This document shows positions 16,265 through 25,841 of a DNA stretch of 64,000 bases, in pieces. The DNA comes from Colwellia sp. (lineage in GTDB: Bacteria; Pseudomonadota; Gammaproteobacteria; Enterobacterales; Alteromonadaceae), in NCBI GenBank assembly GCA_013215385.1, contig JABSOY010000007.1, positions 124,001 through 188,000 of the forward strand. The letters are read 5' to 3'. Position 1 is the first letter of the stretch, and each line of letters begins with the position of its first letter. The notes under the pieces are model-generated. The model worked only from the letters and a program-made list of their open reading frames with translations, was not told the DNA's origin and ran no database searches. A program made the translations under genes and the position numbers.

Positions 16265-18742
16265 TTATTTATTAAACGAACTGTCAGGTATCCCTTTAAA
16301 GCAACTTAATATGTAAGGATAACCATCCGTAATATAATAACCGTAAACACCATTTATGGTCATACCGTTACATTCATCAAGATCGCCATAGCTCTCAACA
16401 TATTGATAATCATCTCGATAAGTTCCGTCGTAATTTCCACCAGGGGCACCTGTACCAGCAGGACGACTACCACTTATCACCTGAAAGCTGGAAACAGCTT
16501 TTCTAATTAAGCCATTATCATCAAAATAAGAACCAAAGATAGGATAACCATCGGCAGCAAAGCCCACTAAAGGGGATATAACACTATTGTCATCATCTTG
16601 ATAAAGCGCATTGGGTTTACCGTGATAATGATAACTACCGTCGGGCTGTGAATGGGCGTTATGTGTGTCCACTCGAAAACCGTTCGCGACAAACATAGGA
16701 TCATATCGCCAAGCTTGATTAATATCATTACATCCTACTTTGCCATCACCGACACCAAAACAAGCAGCCGCGAGCAAATCGACTTTCACGCCATTCAGTA
16801 ATATTGCATTATCTACCTGTAAACTTACCGCTGTTGTTGATGCTGCATGGGTGGGGTTAGTGCTTATGGTAAAACTATTATTTTGCGCACTGACATCATT
16901 TGGAAAGGCTTGCGCGGCGTCATTAAAGTCATGATTAGGGATATTATTCGTTTGGAATATACATTGCTCACCCGATAAACTGATCATCAATTCACCATTG
17001 AAAACAGTACCATTATTTACATCAAGTACCGTTGATTGATAACTTTCAAGGTAATCGCTGCAATTAGCGCTTCGCGCCGTTAAAATCGCATCAGTAATGT
17101 CTATCGGTGATGTCGATGATTCCTGACGAATAATCTGCGCTTGCTCTTTTAGCTCAGCAATAATGCCGGTATTCTCGCTGTCAGCAATTAGGTTGTCCGT
17201 TTCACTAATGTTATTGCTACTACCATCGTTTAATAAATACAATGCTTGTAAACCATCTTCATACTCAATCAGTTTATAATCTTCATTTCTAACGGCCCAA
17301 CCGGTTATGTCATTACTTTCAAACTCACTGTAATTGTAGTTTCTTAAGCCGTTTCCAGTTTGTGACAGTAAATCAACAAAGCTATAACTGTCATTAACTT
17401 GCATCACTGAATTACCAATAAAGTGACTAATAGTAGCATAAAAGTCACTGGTATTTACCAGCGCACTTTCACGAACATTTTTGCGGGTAACACCTGAACC
17501 AGCTACCACCATAGGTACACGAATCCCCCCTTCAAATAAAGTGCCTTTACTATGAGTTCTCTCATAAACACTGGTATCAATAACACTTGCCGGTGTGCCG
17601 TTATCACCAACATATATGATCAATGTGTTAGCACGGTCTTCTACAGATAAAGAGTCAATTAAACGTCCAATTTCCGCATCCATTGCTTCAATAGCCGCTA
17701 AGTAATATTCACGTTTATTAGTGTCTATATCAGAACCTGTAAGGTGATCACGGTTATGCAAGTCTTCTGGTGGTAGGTGAAAAGGAGAATGTGGAGCTAC
17801 ATAAGCAAGCCACATAAACCAAGGTTTATCTTGTTGATTTTGTTCATCTAACCAATCGATGGCTAAATCTGTAATTTTAGTAGTGTGATAAACATTACTT
17901 ACTGAATTGACACCGTTTTCAGTTAATTCCCAGTCATAATAATCCGTTAACGTGCCTTTTATTGTGCCAGCGTAGTAATCAATTCCGCTATCAATGGGAT
18001 GAGATAGGTCAGGATTACTACCACCTAAATGCCATTTACCAACAACAGCAGTTTGATAATCATTACTTTCACTAAAAGACTTTATGTAGCGTTGTAACGT
18101 TACTGTTTCAGTGTCCATCACCGCTGGAACATAACTAATGCCACTATTTATACCGTGTTGTCCAGTGATCAATGTGCCACGTGTTGTCGTACAAGCTGGC
18201 GTCGCCCAAGCATTGTCGAAAGTAATACCTTGTTCAGCGAGTAAGTTAATCCTAGGTGTATCAGGAAGGTCTGTAGAAAAGTTATATTGCGCAGAAGCAT
18301 CAACACCTTGATCATCCGCAATGATCAGTAAAACATTAGGTTTTTTTGTTACTGTATTGCCCGCTATAACAGCTGTTGAATCACTCAGCACAGCTTCAGA
18401 AAAACCATCATTATCGGTATAGCTCACTTCAGCAAACAGTGTATAGCCAATGTCTTCTTCACGGATAATATAGTCGACTGAGTTTTCATTTTCGATAATA
18501 CTACTGACACTATTTATTGTTCGTTGCCATTGATAGTTCAGTGTTCCCAAACCATTGCTATCAGATAAATTCTGGCTTATCTGTACTGTTTTTCCAACGA
18601 TCAATGTTCCAGTGATAATAACTTCACCGACGGCTGTGCTGTTTATTACCGTAATAGGCAGACTATCATCTGAAGAGCTTGAGCCGCCACCGCAGGCAGA
18701 GAATAGCAATAGACTGAAGACGAACATGATTTTTTTAAGCAT
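16265..18742 (-). CDS. Lipoprotein sulfatase fused to a C-terminal YHYH domain
   Basis: An 825-residue secreted lipoprotein (signal ending LLLFSAC, then a GGGSSSSDD linker). Residues ~35-125 form an Ig-like/cadherin-type module (GTLIVGKTVQISQNLSDSNG, then YQWQR). Residues ~130-540 are a sulfatase of the alkaline phosphatase superfamily: metal-binding PNVLLIIADDQG, formylglycine signature ACTTTRGTLITGQHG with Cys near residue 184, and later VGKWHLGG, APHSPFHLPPE and YVGDNG. The signature has Thr where most sulfatases have Pro (CxPxR becomes CTTTR). Residues ~570-820 are a YHYH domain: YHYHGKPNALY, FAADGYPIFGSY, DLDECNG and YYITDGYPYILSCFKG. It likely removes sulfate from algal polysaccharides or other esters on the cell surface. 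No sulfatase-maturing enzyme is nearby. Confidence 0.88.
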   Translation of the reverse strand: MLKKIMFVFSLLLFSACGGGSSSSDDSLPITVINSTAVGEVIITGTLIVGKTVQISQNLSDSNGLGTLNYQWQRTINSVSSIIENENSVDYIIREEDIGYTLFAEVSYTDNDGFSEAVLSDSTAVIAGNTVTKKPNVLLIIADDQGVDASAQYNFSTDLPDTPRINLLAEQGITFDNAWATPACTTTRGTLITGQHGINSGISYVPAVMDTETVTLQRYIKSFSESNDYQTAVVGKWHLGGSNPDLSHPIDSGIDYYAGTIKGTLTDYYDWELTENGVNSVSNVYHTTKITDLAIDWLDEQNQQDKPWFMWLAYVAPHSPFHLPPEDLHNRDHLTGSDIDTNKREYYLAAIEAMDAEIGRLIDSLSVEDRANTLIIYVGDNGTPASVIDTSVYERTHSKGTLFEGGIRVPMVVAGSGVTRKNVRESALVNTSDFYATISHFIGNSVMQVNDSYSFVDLLSQTGNGLRNYNYSEFESNDITGWAVRNEDYKLIEYEDGLQALYLLNDGSSNNISETDNLIADSENTGIIAELKEQAQIIRQESSTSPIDITDAILTARSANCSDYLESYQSTVLDVNNGTVFNGELMISLSGEQCIFQTNNIPNHDFNDAAQAFPNDVSAQNNSFTISTNPTHAASTTAVSLQVDNAILLNGVKVDLLAAACFGVGDGKVGCNDINQAWRYDPMFVANGFRVDTHNAHSQPDGSYHYHGKPNALYQDDDNSVISPLVGFAADGYPIFGSYFDDNGLIRKAVSSFQVISGSRPAGTGAPGGNYDGTYRDDYQYVESYGDLDECNGMTINGVYGYYITDGYPYILSCFKGIPDSSFNK

Positions 18743-18830
18743 ATTTGTTCCTGATAATTTTTAACAAAACTATCTTTATTATAAAAAGAACTATGTCAGC
18801 TAATGTCGTATCAATGTAAAGTTAAGTAAA

Positions 18831-20174
18831 TTAAAGTGTATTTTTAAAATCAACCATCGCCCAACGGCCACCAACAATCTCTATATTCTGGTATTTCCAA
18901 ACCATTTTGTTGACAATTTTATCGACTAAGCGTAAACCGAAACCGTAACCATAATCGGCGCCACTATGATCAATGGTCCCTTGACTTTGGTTAATGTTTT
19001 CAACAATAACACTACCCTCCTGGCATTGAATATTCACATTGCCTTCTGCTGTATATTGAAAAGCATTACGAATTAAATTATTGAGTACTAACCGGCAAGG
19101 TGTTTCAAGTACATCAATACTTGTAGCTGTTAATTTAAGTGAAACTTTGACGTGTTTACTTTGTAATAAATATTGATTGTCTTCGACAAGATTAGCGATC
19201 ATTTCATTTAAATCGACATGAGCTAATGCTAGTTTATTATTGTCACTTTCTTCGCTGTGCGAATCTTGACTAAGCCATAACAGCGTTTCAGTAGTATGTT
19301 GCATATTTAACGCGGCTCTACTGATACGAGCCAATGATTGTGTCTTTTTATCTTCACTAAGATCACTAGACAATATTCGGGTTAACAACTCGCTGTTACT
19401 TTTTACTACGGCAATTGGAGTACGCAATTCATGGCTAGCATGTCGTAAAAAGCTTTGTTCTTTATCGAGTATTTCACTGAGGCGCAGTAAAGCTTTTTGT
19501 TGCTGATTAGCAATAGCATTTAATTCTCTAAACTCAAAATCAGGCGCTAACTCATTGACATTTTCAAGGGTTAAACCTTCAACCCAATCACCAATTTGAT
19601 AAAAAGGTTTTAAGGTGCGCGTTAATAATATTTGTACCGAGAAATGCATGACTAATAAAAAAATCAACGCTATTGGCCAAGTTAAATGAAGCATTTTTTT
19701 TATGCCCATTTGGCTCAATGCGTCATATTGTTCGATGTTGATGTTTCTTACTAAGTAAAATGTTTTTCCATCGAATAAGGGTTGAGCAATAATAAATATC
19801 GCTTGCTCTGGCCATGGAATTAACTTTCCCTCGTCAATTATTCGAGTATTATCCATGGTCATTTCTGAAACGTATTCAAGTGAGGTAAAGTTTTCTTTCG
19901 CCCAAGCGGGTAAATTATCCCAGCCGATGTAACCTTGAAAATGAATAGTATTTGGCGGTATAACTTGGTTGCTTTTTTGGTACTCATTAGCAAAATGATT
20001 ACTTTCTAGATGAAGATCTTGAAAGTTAGCTTCATCAAGACCATGTATGAAATAAAAGTTAATCACTAGCGTGTAACTCAGCACTATGATTAGTGCAATC
20101 ATACTTTGTACTTTCAATACGTAATGACGTAATGTTTGAGTTTTTTTTATGTTACTTTTCACTCGGCTTTTCAC
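18831..20174 (-). CDS. Sensor histidine kinase of the RND efflux operon
   Basis: A 447-residue inner-membrane kinase with an N-terminal membrane helix (MIALIIVLSYTLVINFYFIH), a periplasmic sensor of about 110 residues and a second helix (WPIALIFLLVMHFSVQIL). The HisKA motif is FLRHASHELRTPIAVVKSNS (phosphoacceptor His), followed by N-box VLNNLIRNAFQYTAEGNVNI and G-box YGYGFGLRLVDKIV. The HAMP-like linker is short. Its start overlaps the end of the response regulator gene by 23 nt. The stimulus is probably a pump substrate or envelope damage, but this is inference. Confidence 0.92.
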   Translation of the reverse strand: MKSRVKSNIKKTQTLRHYVLKVQSMIALIIVLSYTLVINFYFIHGLDEANFQDLHLESNHFANEYQKSNQVIPPNTIHFQGYIGWDNLPAWAKENFTSLEYVSEMTMDNTRIIDEGKLIPWPEQAIFIIAQPLFDGKTFYLVRNINIEQYDALSQMGIKKMLHLTWPIALIFLLVMHFSVQILLTRTLKPFYQIGDWVEGLTLENVNELAPDFEFRELNAIANQQQKALLRLSEILDKEQSFLRHASHELRTPIAVVKSNSELLTRILSSDLSEDKKTQSLARISRAALNMQHTTETLLWLSQDSHSEESDNNKLALAHVDLNEMIANLVEDNQYLLQSKHVKVSLKLTATSIDVLETPCRLVLNNLIRNAFQYTAEGNVNIQCQEGSVIVENINQSQGTIDHSGADYGYGFGLRLVDKIVNKMVWKYQNIEIVGGRWAMVDFKNTL

Positions 20175-20850
20175 TTATGTTACTTTCACGAAAAACAAAA
20201 CCTTGCCCCGCAATGGTGTGAATAAGTTTAGCTTCATTTTTCGTATCGACTTGTTGCCTCAACTTAAATAAATGTACTTTTAAACTATCGCTGTCGGGTA
20301 GTTCATCGCCCCAAATAGCTTGCACTAACTGCTCTTTAGAGACAACTTCTGGTGATTTACGCATTAACACTTCAATGATTTTCCAACCTGTTGGCGATAA
20401 TTGTAAGGTACGTTGTTCACGAACCAAGGTTTTAGCACTAAAGTCGGCATGAACATCACACAATGAAAGCTTATTTGTTTGGCCACTTCTTCGCTGTGCT
20501 AATACATGAATACGCGCAATAAGTTCACGCATTTCAAACGGCTTAACGAGATAGTCATCTGATCCGGCAGAAAACCCCGCGAGTTTATCGTCTAAAGTAT
20601 CGCGGGCCGTTAACATTAGTATCGGTGTATTAATGCCCTGCTCACGCATTTTTCTACAGACAGATAAACCGTCCATGCGTGGCATGTTTACATCGAGGAT
20701 CATAACATCAAAATATTGTTGATTAATAAACTGTAACCCTGCAACACCATTGGCAGCATGATCACAGCAGATCCCTTCTAATTCAAGGTAATCAACCAGC
20801 GTTGCAGCTAAGTCAAGGTCGTCTTCAACGAGTAAAACTCGAATATTCAT
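20152..20850 (-). CDS. OmpR-family response regulator of the RND efflux operon
   Basis: A 232-residue regulator. The receiver has acidic pocket VEDDLD, phosphoacceptor Asp in MILDVNMPRMDG, LMLTARD and the KP pair in DDYLVKPFEMREL. A C-terminal winged helix follows (TLQLSPTGWKIIEVLMRKSP, then VVSKEQLVQAIWGDELPDSD, and KLIHTIAGQGFVFRE). Its ATG overlaps the pump gene stop by 4 nt and its end overlaps the kinase gene, so all are one transcript. It probably autoregulates the pump operon. Confidence 0.93.
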   Translation of the reverse strand: MNIRVLLVEDDLDLAATLVDYLELEGICCDHAANGVAGLQFINQQYFDVMILDVNMPRMDGLSVCRKMREQGINTPILMLTARDTLDDKLAGFSAGSDDYLVKPFEMRELIARIHVLAQRRSGQTNKLSLCDVHADFSAKTLVREQRTLQLSPTGWKIIEVLMRKSPEVVSKEQLVQAIWGDELPDSDSLKVHLFKLRQQVDTKNEAKLIHTIAGQGFVFRESNISEKPSEK

Positions 20851-23800
20851 CGACTAACCTTAAAGAAACTCGCATATAAAACAGGCACAACTGCCAAGGT
20901 TAAAATAGTACCAACGCCTAAACCAAACGCGAGCACCGTTGCCATGCCATAAAACATTGACATCGGATCTAACAATAGCGGTAACAAACCCATAATAGTG
21001 GTTACTGTGGTCATCGCTATCGGTCGTAAACGTGTTAAACATGAAGCTATGATTGCTTGGTAATCACTTTGTCCGTTAGCGCGTTCAATCTCTATTCGGT
21101 CGATAAGCACAATGGCATTATTAATAATAATACCTGCCAAGCTGTATATGCCTAATGTCACCATAAAGCCAAACGGTGCGCTCATCACCAGTAATCCGAC
21201 AATCGTACCAATCAGTGACAATGGGATCGTTAAGACAATAATTAAAGCCCGACGAAAAGAGTTAAATTGCATAACAAAAAGTATTAATACTAAGCCAATA
21301 ACCATCGGCATGCTTGCAGCTAGTGCTTGCTGAGCTTCTTGCGACTGGACAATTACGCCATCATATTCAATGAGGTGGTTAACCGGCAAGTCTGCCTTTA
21401 ACGCCTCAATATCAGCATCAATAATTTTCTGCAAATCTTGCGCGGTCATTTCAGTATTGCTGGCTTCAATAGTGATCGTTGTGAACATATTTTCACGCTG
21501 AATTTTCGCATATTGATTTATCGGTATAAATTCGGCAATTTGAAACAAAGGAATTGCCGTATTAGCCGAATTAGAAAATACCGAAACCGTGCGTAATCTA
21601 TCTAAATTAAAACGCTCTTCTTCTTCTGCACGAAATAAAATGGGAATAATATCATCGCCATCACGATATTCAGTGACATTGGCACCACTAAAAAAACCTT
21701 GTAAGGCAGTTGCTACATCTGCAGACGTAACACCAGCACGACGCGCACGATGTTGATCTATTTTTACTTGTATTTTAACAATACGGTTTTCCCAATCGGT
21801 ACGGACATTTTTGGTATAAGGCACCGCTTGCAGTACGGCCATAATTTCTTTGGCTTTTGCGTATAAGATATCTTTATCAGGGCCTTTTACTTGAATGCTG
21901 ATGGAGCTTGAATCAGATGGTCCAGCAAACATTCTTTTTACCCGACCAGAAACATTAGGAAAAGTTTCAATAAGGCCATTGTGTAATTTATTCACTAAAG
22001 GATTAAGCGCCGTACCTTCTTTAACATTAAGTACAACAAAGCCTTTATTCTCTGTTGGATCCTCAGGATTAAGTGTTAAGACGAAGCGAGGGCCGTTAAA
22101 ACCAGCATAACCAGAGTAATTTTTTATTTCAGGAAAGCGCTCTTTATCATCTAACCAAGCAAATACATCATGCATTTGACGATTAGTTTCTCGCGCTGAG
22201 GTACCGTTTGGTAAATCTATATACATCATTATTTGAGTACGGTCAGAGTCTGGGAAAAATTGCTGTTTTAACAAACCAAAGCCACTGACCGAAACAACTA
22301 AAGTAACCAGCATAATTGTCATGAAAATCGCTTTATGGCTTAAAACCCAGTGTAAGAAATTTTCGTAGATGCGATAAAACTTAGCGGGCTTAGTATCCGT
22401 ACTTTCTTTACTTTTATCTTTAGTTTCAGGATTATCAGCTTTAATAAAGAAATAACATAGTGTCGGCGTCACACAAAGCGCTAGCACCCAACTGGTCGTC
22501 AAGGTAATTAAAATAACTAAAGAAACTGAGCGGGTAAATTCACCCGCGACATGCTCTGCTAGCATTAACGGTAAAAAGAATAAAATAGTGGTTACCGATG
22601 AACTTAACAGAGGCATAGCCAATTCTTTACCGCCTTGGCACATAGCATCGAAACGATCGATACCGTCTTCAATTCGGCGCTTGAAATCTTCGGCAATGAC
22701 AATGCCATTATCAACTAATAAACCGAGCGCAATAATGAGTGTCGCTAAACTCATTTTTTCTAAGGTCATGCCGGTAAATTTCATAATAGCGAGTGTGGTT
22801 AGCATAACAAAAGGGACAATCGAACCAACAATTAAGCCGGTGCGTAAACCGAGAAAATAGATAACAACAAATAAGACTATAACTAAGGTTTGTAAAACGT
22901 TTATCGAAACGCTTTCAATAGACTTCTTCACTTGATCCGCTTGGTAGGTAGCAATATTAATTTTATAACCGATAGGAAGCGTATTTTCTATTTGTGTAAC
23001 CATGGCTTTTATTCTTGGCGCATATTCAAGTAAATTATATTGCTCAAGCATAGAAACCCCGACCATAATCGCGGGCTTGCCATTGAAATAGGCGGGTTTA
23101 TCCGGTGGGTCGATATAACCACGGCGTAAACTAACAATATCTTTTAAGGCAATAGTATCGTCTGTCCCAGGAATGGTGATATGGGTATCCCCTATTTCAT
23201 CGATTGATGAAAAATTTCCGGTTGGCTCAACAACAAGAGAACGTAACCCGGTATCGATTTGTCCACCTGGGCTAATAATATTTTGATTTTGTAGTTCAGC
23301 AATAATGCTTTGTGGGGAAATGCCTAATTGGGCTAATTTTGCTGTTTTTACTTCAAGAAATATCCGCTGGGCTTGAACACCAAGAATATCAACCTTTTTA
23401 GTACCTGCTACTGTGTAGAGATTGTCACGAATATGTTTCGAAATATCATACATTTCGCTTAAATTAAAACCGTCAGCGGTTAAAGCGAGTGTCACAACCG
23501 ATACATCACCAAAAGAATCATTGATAAAAGGTGTGCGAGTACCGTCGGGTAAGTTTTTTTCAGCTTGCTTAACTTTGTTGCGAAGGTCTTGCCAAATATT
23601 ATCAAGGTTAAAATAACGGTCATAAATTTCAACATGAATAACCGACTGCCCTGTCATTGAAGTTGAGGTTATTTTTTCAACCTCAGGTATTTTACGAATC
23701 TCCTTCTCGATGGCACGGGTAATTAATTGCTCGACGCGCTCTGGCGACATGCCAGGATATGACGTCGTAACTATGGCTTGTCGAATAGTAATGGTGGGGT

Positions 23801-23909
23801 TTTCTTGCGCAGGTAAAGTGAGATAAGCATATACGCCATTGATCAGTAATAATGCCAATACCATCAAAATGGATTTTCGATAAGTAAACGCGATTTTAGT
23901 TAAATTCAT
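20847..23909 (-). CDS. RND-family multidrug efflux transporter, inner-membrane pump
   Basis: A 1020-residue pump with the standard duplicated RND layout: one membrane helix, a large periplasmic porter loop, six helices, then the same again. It opens MNLTKIAFTYRKSILMVLAL and has the family TLPAQENPTITIRQAIVTTSYPGMSPERVE region. The proton-relay helix carries LIIALGLLVDNGIVIAEDFKRR, where the single Asp matches the conserved TM4 acidic site. It belongs to the HAE-type group without fixed substrate. It needs an outer-membrane TolC partner, which is not encoded here. The gene starts 33 nt after the adaptor gene and overlaps the regulator gene. Confidence 0.94.
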   Translation of the reverse strand: MNLTKIAFTYRKSILMVLALLLINGVYAYLTLPAQENPTITIRQAIVTTSYPGMSPERVEQLITRAIEKEIRKIPEVEKITSTSMTGQSVIHVEIYDRYFNLDNIWQDLRNKVKQAEKNLPDGTRTPFINDSFGDVSVVTLALTADGFNLSEMYDISKHIRDNLYTVAGTKKVDILGVQAQRIFLEVKTAKLAQLGISPQSIIAELQNQNIISPGGQIDTGLRSLVVEPTGNFSSIDEIGDTHITIPGTDDTIALKDIVSLRRGYIDPPDKPAYFNGKPAIMVGVSMLEQYNLLEYAPRIKAMVTQIENTLPIGYKINIATYQADQVKKSIESVSINVLQTLVIVLFVVIYFLGLRTGLIVGSIVPFVMLTTLAIMKFTGMTLEKMSLATLIIALGLLVDNGIVIAEDFKRRIEDGIDRFDAMCQGGKELAMPLLSSSVTTILFFLPLMLAEHVAGEFTRSVSLVILITLTTSWVLALCVTPTLCYFFIKADNPETKDKSKESTDTKPAKFYRIYENFLHWVLSHKAIFMTIMLVTLVVSVSGFGLLKQQFFPDSDRTQIMMYIDLPNGTSARETNRQMHDVFAWLDDKERFPEIKNYSGYAGFNGPRFVLTLNPEDPTENKGFVVLNVKEGTALNPLVNKLHNGLIETFPNVSGRVKRMFAGPSDSSSISIQVKGPDKDILYAKAKEIMAVLQAVPYTKNVRTDWENRIVKIQVKIDQHRARRAGVTSADVATALQGFFSGANVTEYRDGDDIIPILFRAEEEERFNLDRLRTVSVFSNSANTAIPLFQIAEFIPINQYAKIQRENMFTTITIEASNTEMTAQDLQKIIDADIEALKADLPVNHLIEYDGVIVQSQEAQQALAASMPMVIGLVLILFVMQFNSFRRALIIVLTIPLSLIGTIVGLLVMSAPFGFMVTLGIYSLAGIIINNAIVLIDRIEIERANGQSDYQAIIASCLTRLRPIAMTTVTTIMGLLPLLLDPMSMFYGMATVLAFGLGVGTILTLAVVPVLYASFFKVSR

Positions 23910-23942
23910 AATAAGTCAGTCTCTAAAGCAGTTAAAAGGCGA

Positions 23943-25046
23943 TTAATTAAAACGTTGTACGTGTTTATCAAGTAACCGTACTGACTGGCCATCACGTAAA
24001 AATGAGATACCTGCAACTGCAATAATTTCACCGGGTTTTAAACCGGCTGACACTAATACTTCATTGTTTAAAATACTTTCGGTTTGCACCGTGCGTTTTT
24101 GCAAAACTTGCTGTTGAACATCATAAACATAAACATAAGTTTTTTGCCCGTCATCTGCTGCAAGTGCGGATATTGGTAAGCGAAATGTCACCCCTTGATA
24201 GCCCGTTCGGCCGATCCCTTGAAAGGTAAAATCAACTTCAGCCGTCATGCCCGCTCGTAAACTTTTAGTCTCAGAAGTAATGAGTATGGTAACAGGAAAA
24301 GCATTCGCAGTAGCTGCACGAGAGCTTATTTCAGTAATACTACCTTTACTGTTTATCGTTGAAAAGGCCGGATAATGTATTGAAATTTCATCGCCTTTTG
24401 ATAAATTCCTTATTAGGGTTTCAGGTACCATTACTTGCACCTCTAAACCATCATTACCTTCAATTTGAAACGTAGCTTGCCCAGGGGCAACTTGCATTGA
24501 AGGTTCAATTAAGCGTTGGGTAATTTTCCCATCGTAAGGAGCAGTTAATACCGAATCGCTTAGGTCTTTATTGGCAATATCTAGTTGAGTGTTAGCAATG
24601 CTTACCGCACTAGTGGCTGATTCAAATGCCGCTTTTGCATTATCGTAACCCGACTTCGACACTAATCCTTTGGTAGACAGTTCAGCATAACGTTTGAATT
24701 CATTTTCGGCTTCAGAAAGTGCTGAATAGCTTTTTTGTAGGTTAGCCTGTGCTGATTGACGGCTTAAATTGAAATTTCGTTGGTCTAATCTAGCAAGGGG
24801 ATCACCACGTTTGACTTCATCACCTAATTTCACTTTGATCCATTCAACTTTGCCACCTACTTCAAAGCTTAAATTTGCCTCTTCTACAGGATGAACGGTG
24901 CCAGATAAACGGCGAACTTGGTCAAACGGAGATTGTTGCACTTCTAACCATGCAATAGGACGAATAACCTCTTCAAAAGGTTTTTCCTCTTCACCACAAC
25001 CGACCAGTAAAAGACCTACAGATATAGCTAACAAAAATAAACGCAT
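23943..25046 (-). CDS. RND efflux periplasmic adaptor (membrane fusion protein), lipoprotein
   Basis: About 367 residues. A lipobox (LLLVGC) anchors it to the inner membrane. Barrel-lipoyl segments are ANLSFEVGGKVEWIKVKLGD and VLTAPYDGKITQRLIEPSMQ. A helical hairpin of about 65 residues (LSRQSAQANLQKSYSALSEA onward) separates them, followed by the beta-barrel and membrane-proximal domains. I chose ATG 25046, which has GGAG 8 nt upstream, over an in-frame GTG three codons earlier. It is the first gene of the pump operon 25046-18831. Confidence 0.93.
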   Translation of the reverse strand: MRLFLLAISVGLLLVGCGEEEKPFEEVIRPIAWLEVQQSPFDQVRRLSGTVHPVEEANLSFEVGGKVEWIKVKLGDEVKRGDPLARLDQRNFNLSRQSAQANLQKSYSALSEAENEFKRYAELSTKGLVSKSGYDNAKAAFESATSAVSIANTQLDIANKDLSDSVLTAPYDGKITQRLIEPSMQVAPGQATFQIEGNDGLEVQVMVPETLIRNLSKGDEISIHYPAFSTINSKGSITEISSRAATANAFPVTILITSETKSLRAGMTAEVDFTFQGIGRTGYQGVTFRLPISALAADDGQKTYVYVYDVQQQVLQKRTVQTESILNNEVLVSAGLKPGEIIAVAGISFLRDGQSVRLLDKHVQRFN

Positions 25047-25111
25047 ACAAAACACTCCATGAAATTTTTCAGTAATAACTAAATAATAGCAACTTCTAAG
25101 TTAACGACGGG

Positions 25112-25693
25112 TTAATGGCAGATACTATTGAATAACTGCTCTGCTAATTTTTCTAATATCTCTGGTTGTGGGTGAGATTGAGCAAAAGTACGTAAACCAT
25201 AAATTCCCATAACCAAAAAACGTGCTAAATGTTCATGGTCTTTATCTGCAGATAATTCACCCTTTGTCATTGCTTGCTTGAATTTGTCAGCAATTGCTTG
25301 TTGCCACTGCGCGATATTTTCGCTGATAACCGCCTGAACTTCCTTATCTGCTTGTGTTGACTCATAGAGTGCGGTAATAAATAAGCAGCCTTTAGCGGCA
25401 TCACAACTTACACACTCGCTAACTATGTGATCTAAATATGTTTTAAATTGTGTTAATACCGGTTCATCGGTAGAGAAAAACTGTGAAAACTCGACATTCC
25501 TATCGGCTTTATATTGTGCAATAGCGGCAAGTAATAAACCGTGCTTATTCTCAAATGCGCAGTAGATAGAACCGGGATGCAAGCCAGTCGCTTGTTTTAA
25601 ATCTGGCATACTGGTTTTGTTATAACCTTTTTCCATAAATAAGGTCATCGCTTTTCTCAGTACTTTTTCTCGATCAAATTCAGCATTTCTCAT
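25112..25693 (-). CDS. TetR-family repressor
   Basis: A 193-residue regulator. The DNA-binding domain is FDREKVLRKAMTLFMEKGYN, then KTSMPDLKQATGLHPGSIYC and AFENKHGLLLAAI. The C-terminal ligand domain has a CxxCxxxxGC set (CVSCDAAKGC) seen in AcrR/NemR-like members, so thiol chemistry may be involved in sensing. It lies 65 nt upstream of the adaptor gene on the same strand and diverges from the OYE gene. Three palindromes fill the shared gap, so it probably controls itself, the reductase and perhaps the pump. Confidence 0.9.
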   Translation of the reverse strand: MRNAEFDREKVLRKAMTLFMEKGYNKTSMPDLKQATGLHPGSIYCAFENKHGLLLAAIAQYKADRNVEFSQFFSTDEPVLTQFKTYLDHIVSECVSCDAAKGCLFITALYESTQADKEVQAVISENIAQWQQAIADKFKQAMTKGELSADKDHEHLARFLVMGIYGLRTFAQSHPQPEILEKLAEQLFNSICH

Positions 25694-25740
25694 GTCATTA
25701 ACTTAGTATTCAAGGTTTATCTTAACGACATGATACTTAC

Positions 25741-25810
25741 TTTTGAATGATCATTCAAAATAATACTTGAATGGTCATTCAAATAAATGTATCTTGAACG
25801 CATATTCAAG
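25741..25810. promoter_or_regulatory. Three palindromic operators between tetR-type gene and OYE gene
   Basis: Site 1 (25741-25760) is a perfect 20-bp palindrome, TTTTGAATGATCATTCAAAA. Site 2 (25767-25782) is TTGAATGGTCATTCAA with one central mismatch. Site 3 (25793-25810) is CTTGAACGCATATTCAAG, with conserved outer half-sites. Centres are spaced about 24 and 27 bp. Such TTGAAT(N)ATTCAA palindromes are typical targets of TetR repressors, so binding by the adjacent TetR protein is inferred. Confidence 0.8.
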
Positions 25811-25841
25811 AAAGACAAAATAAATGACCAAGAGAGCGCTA

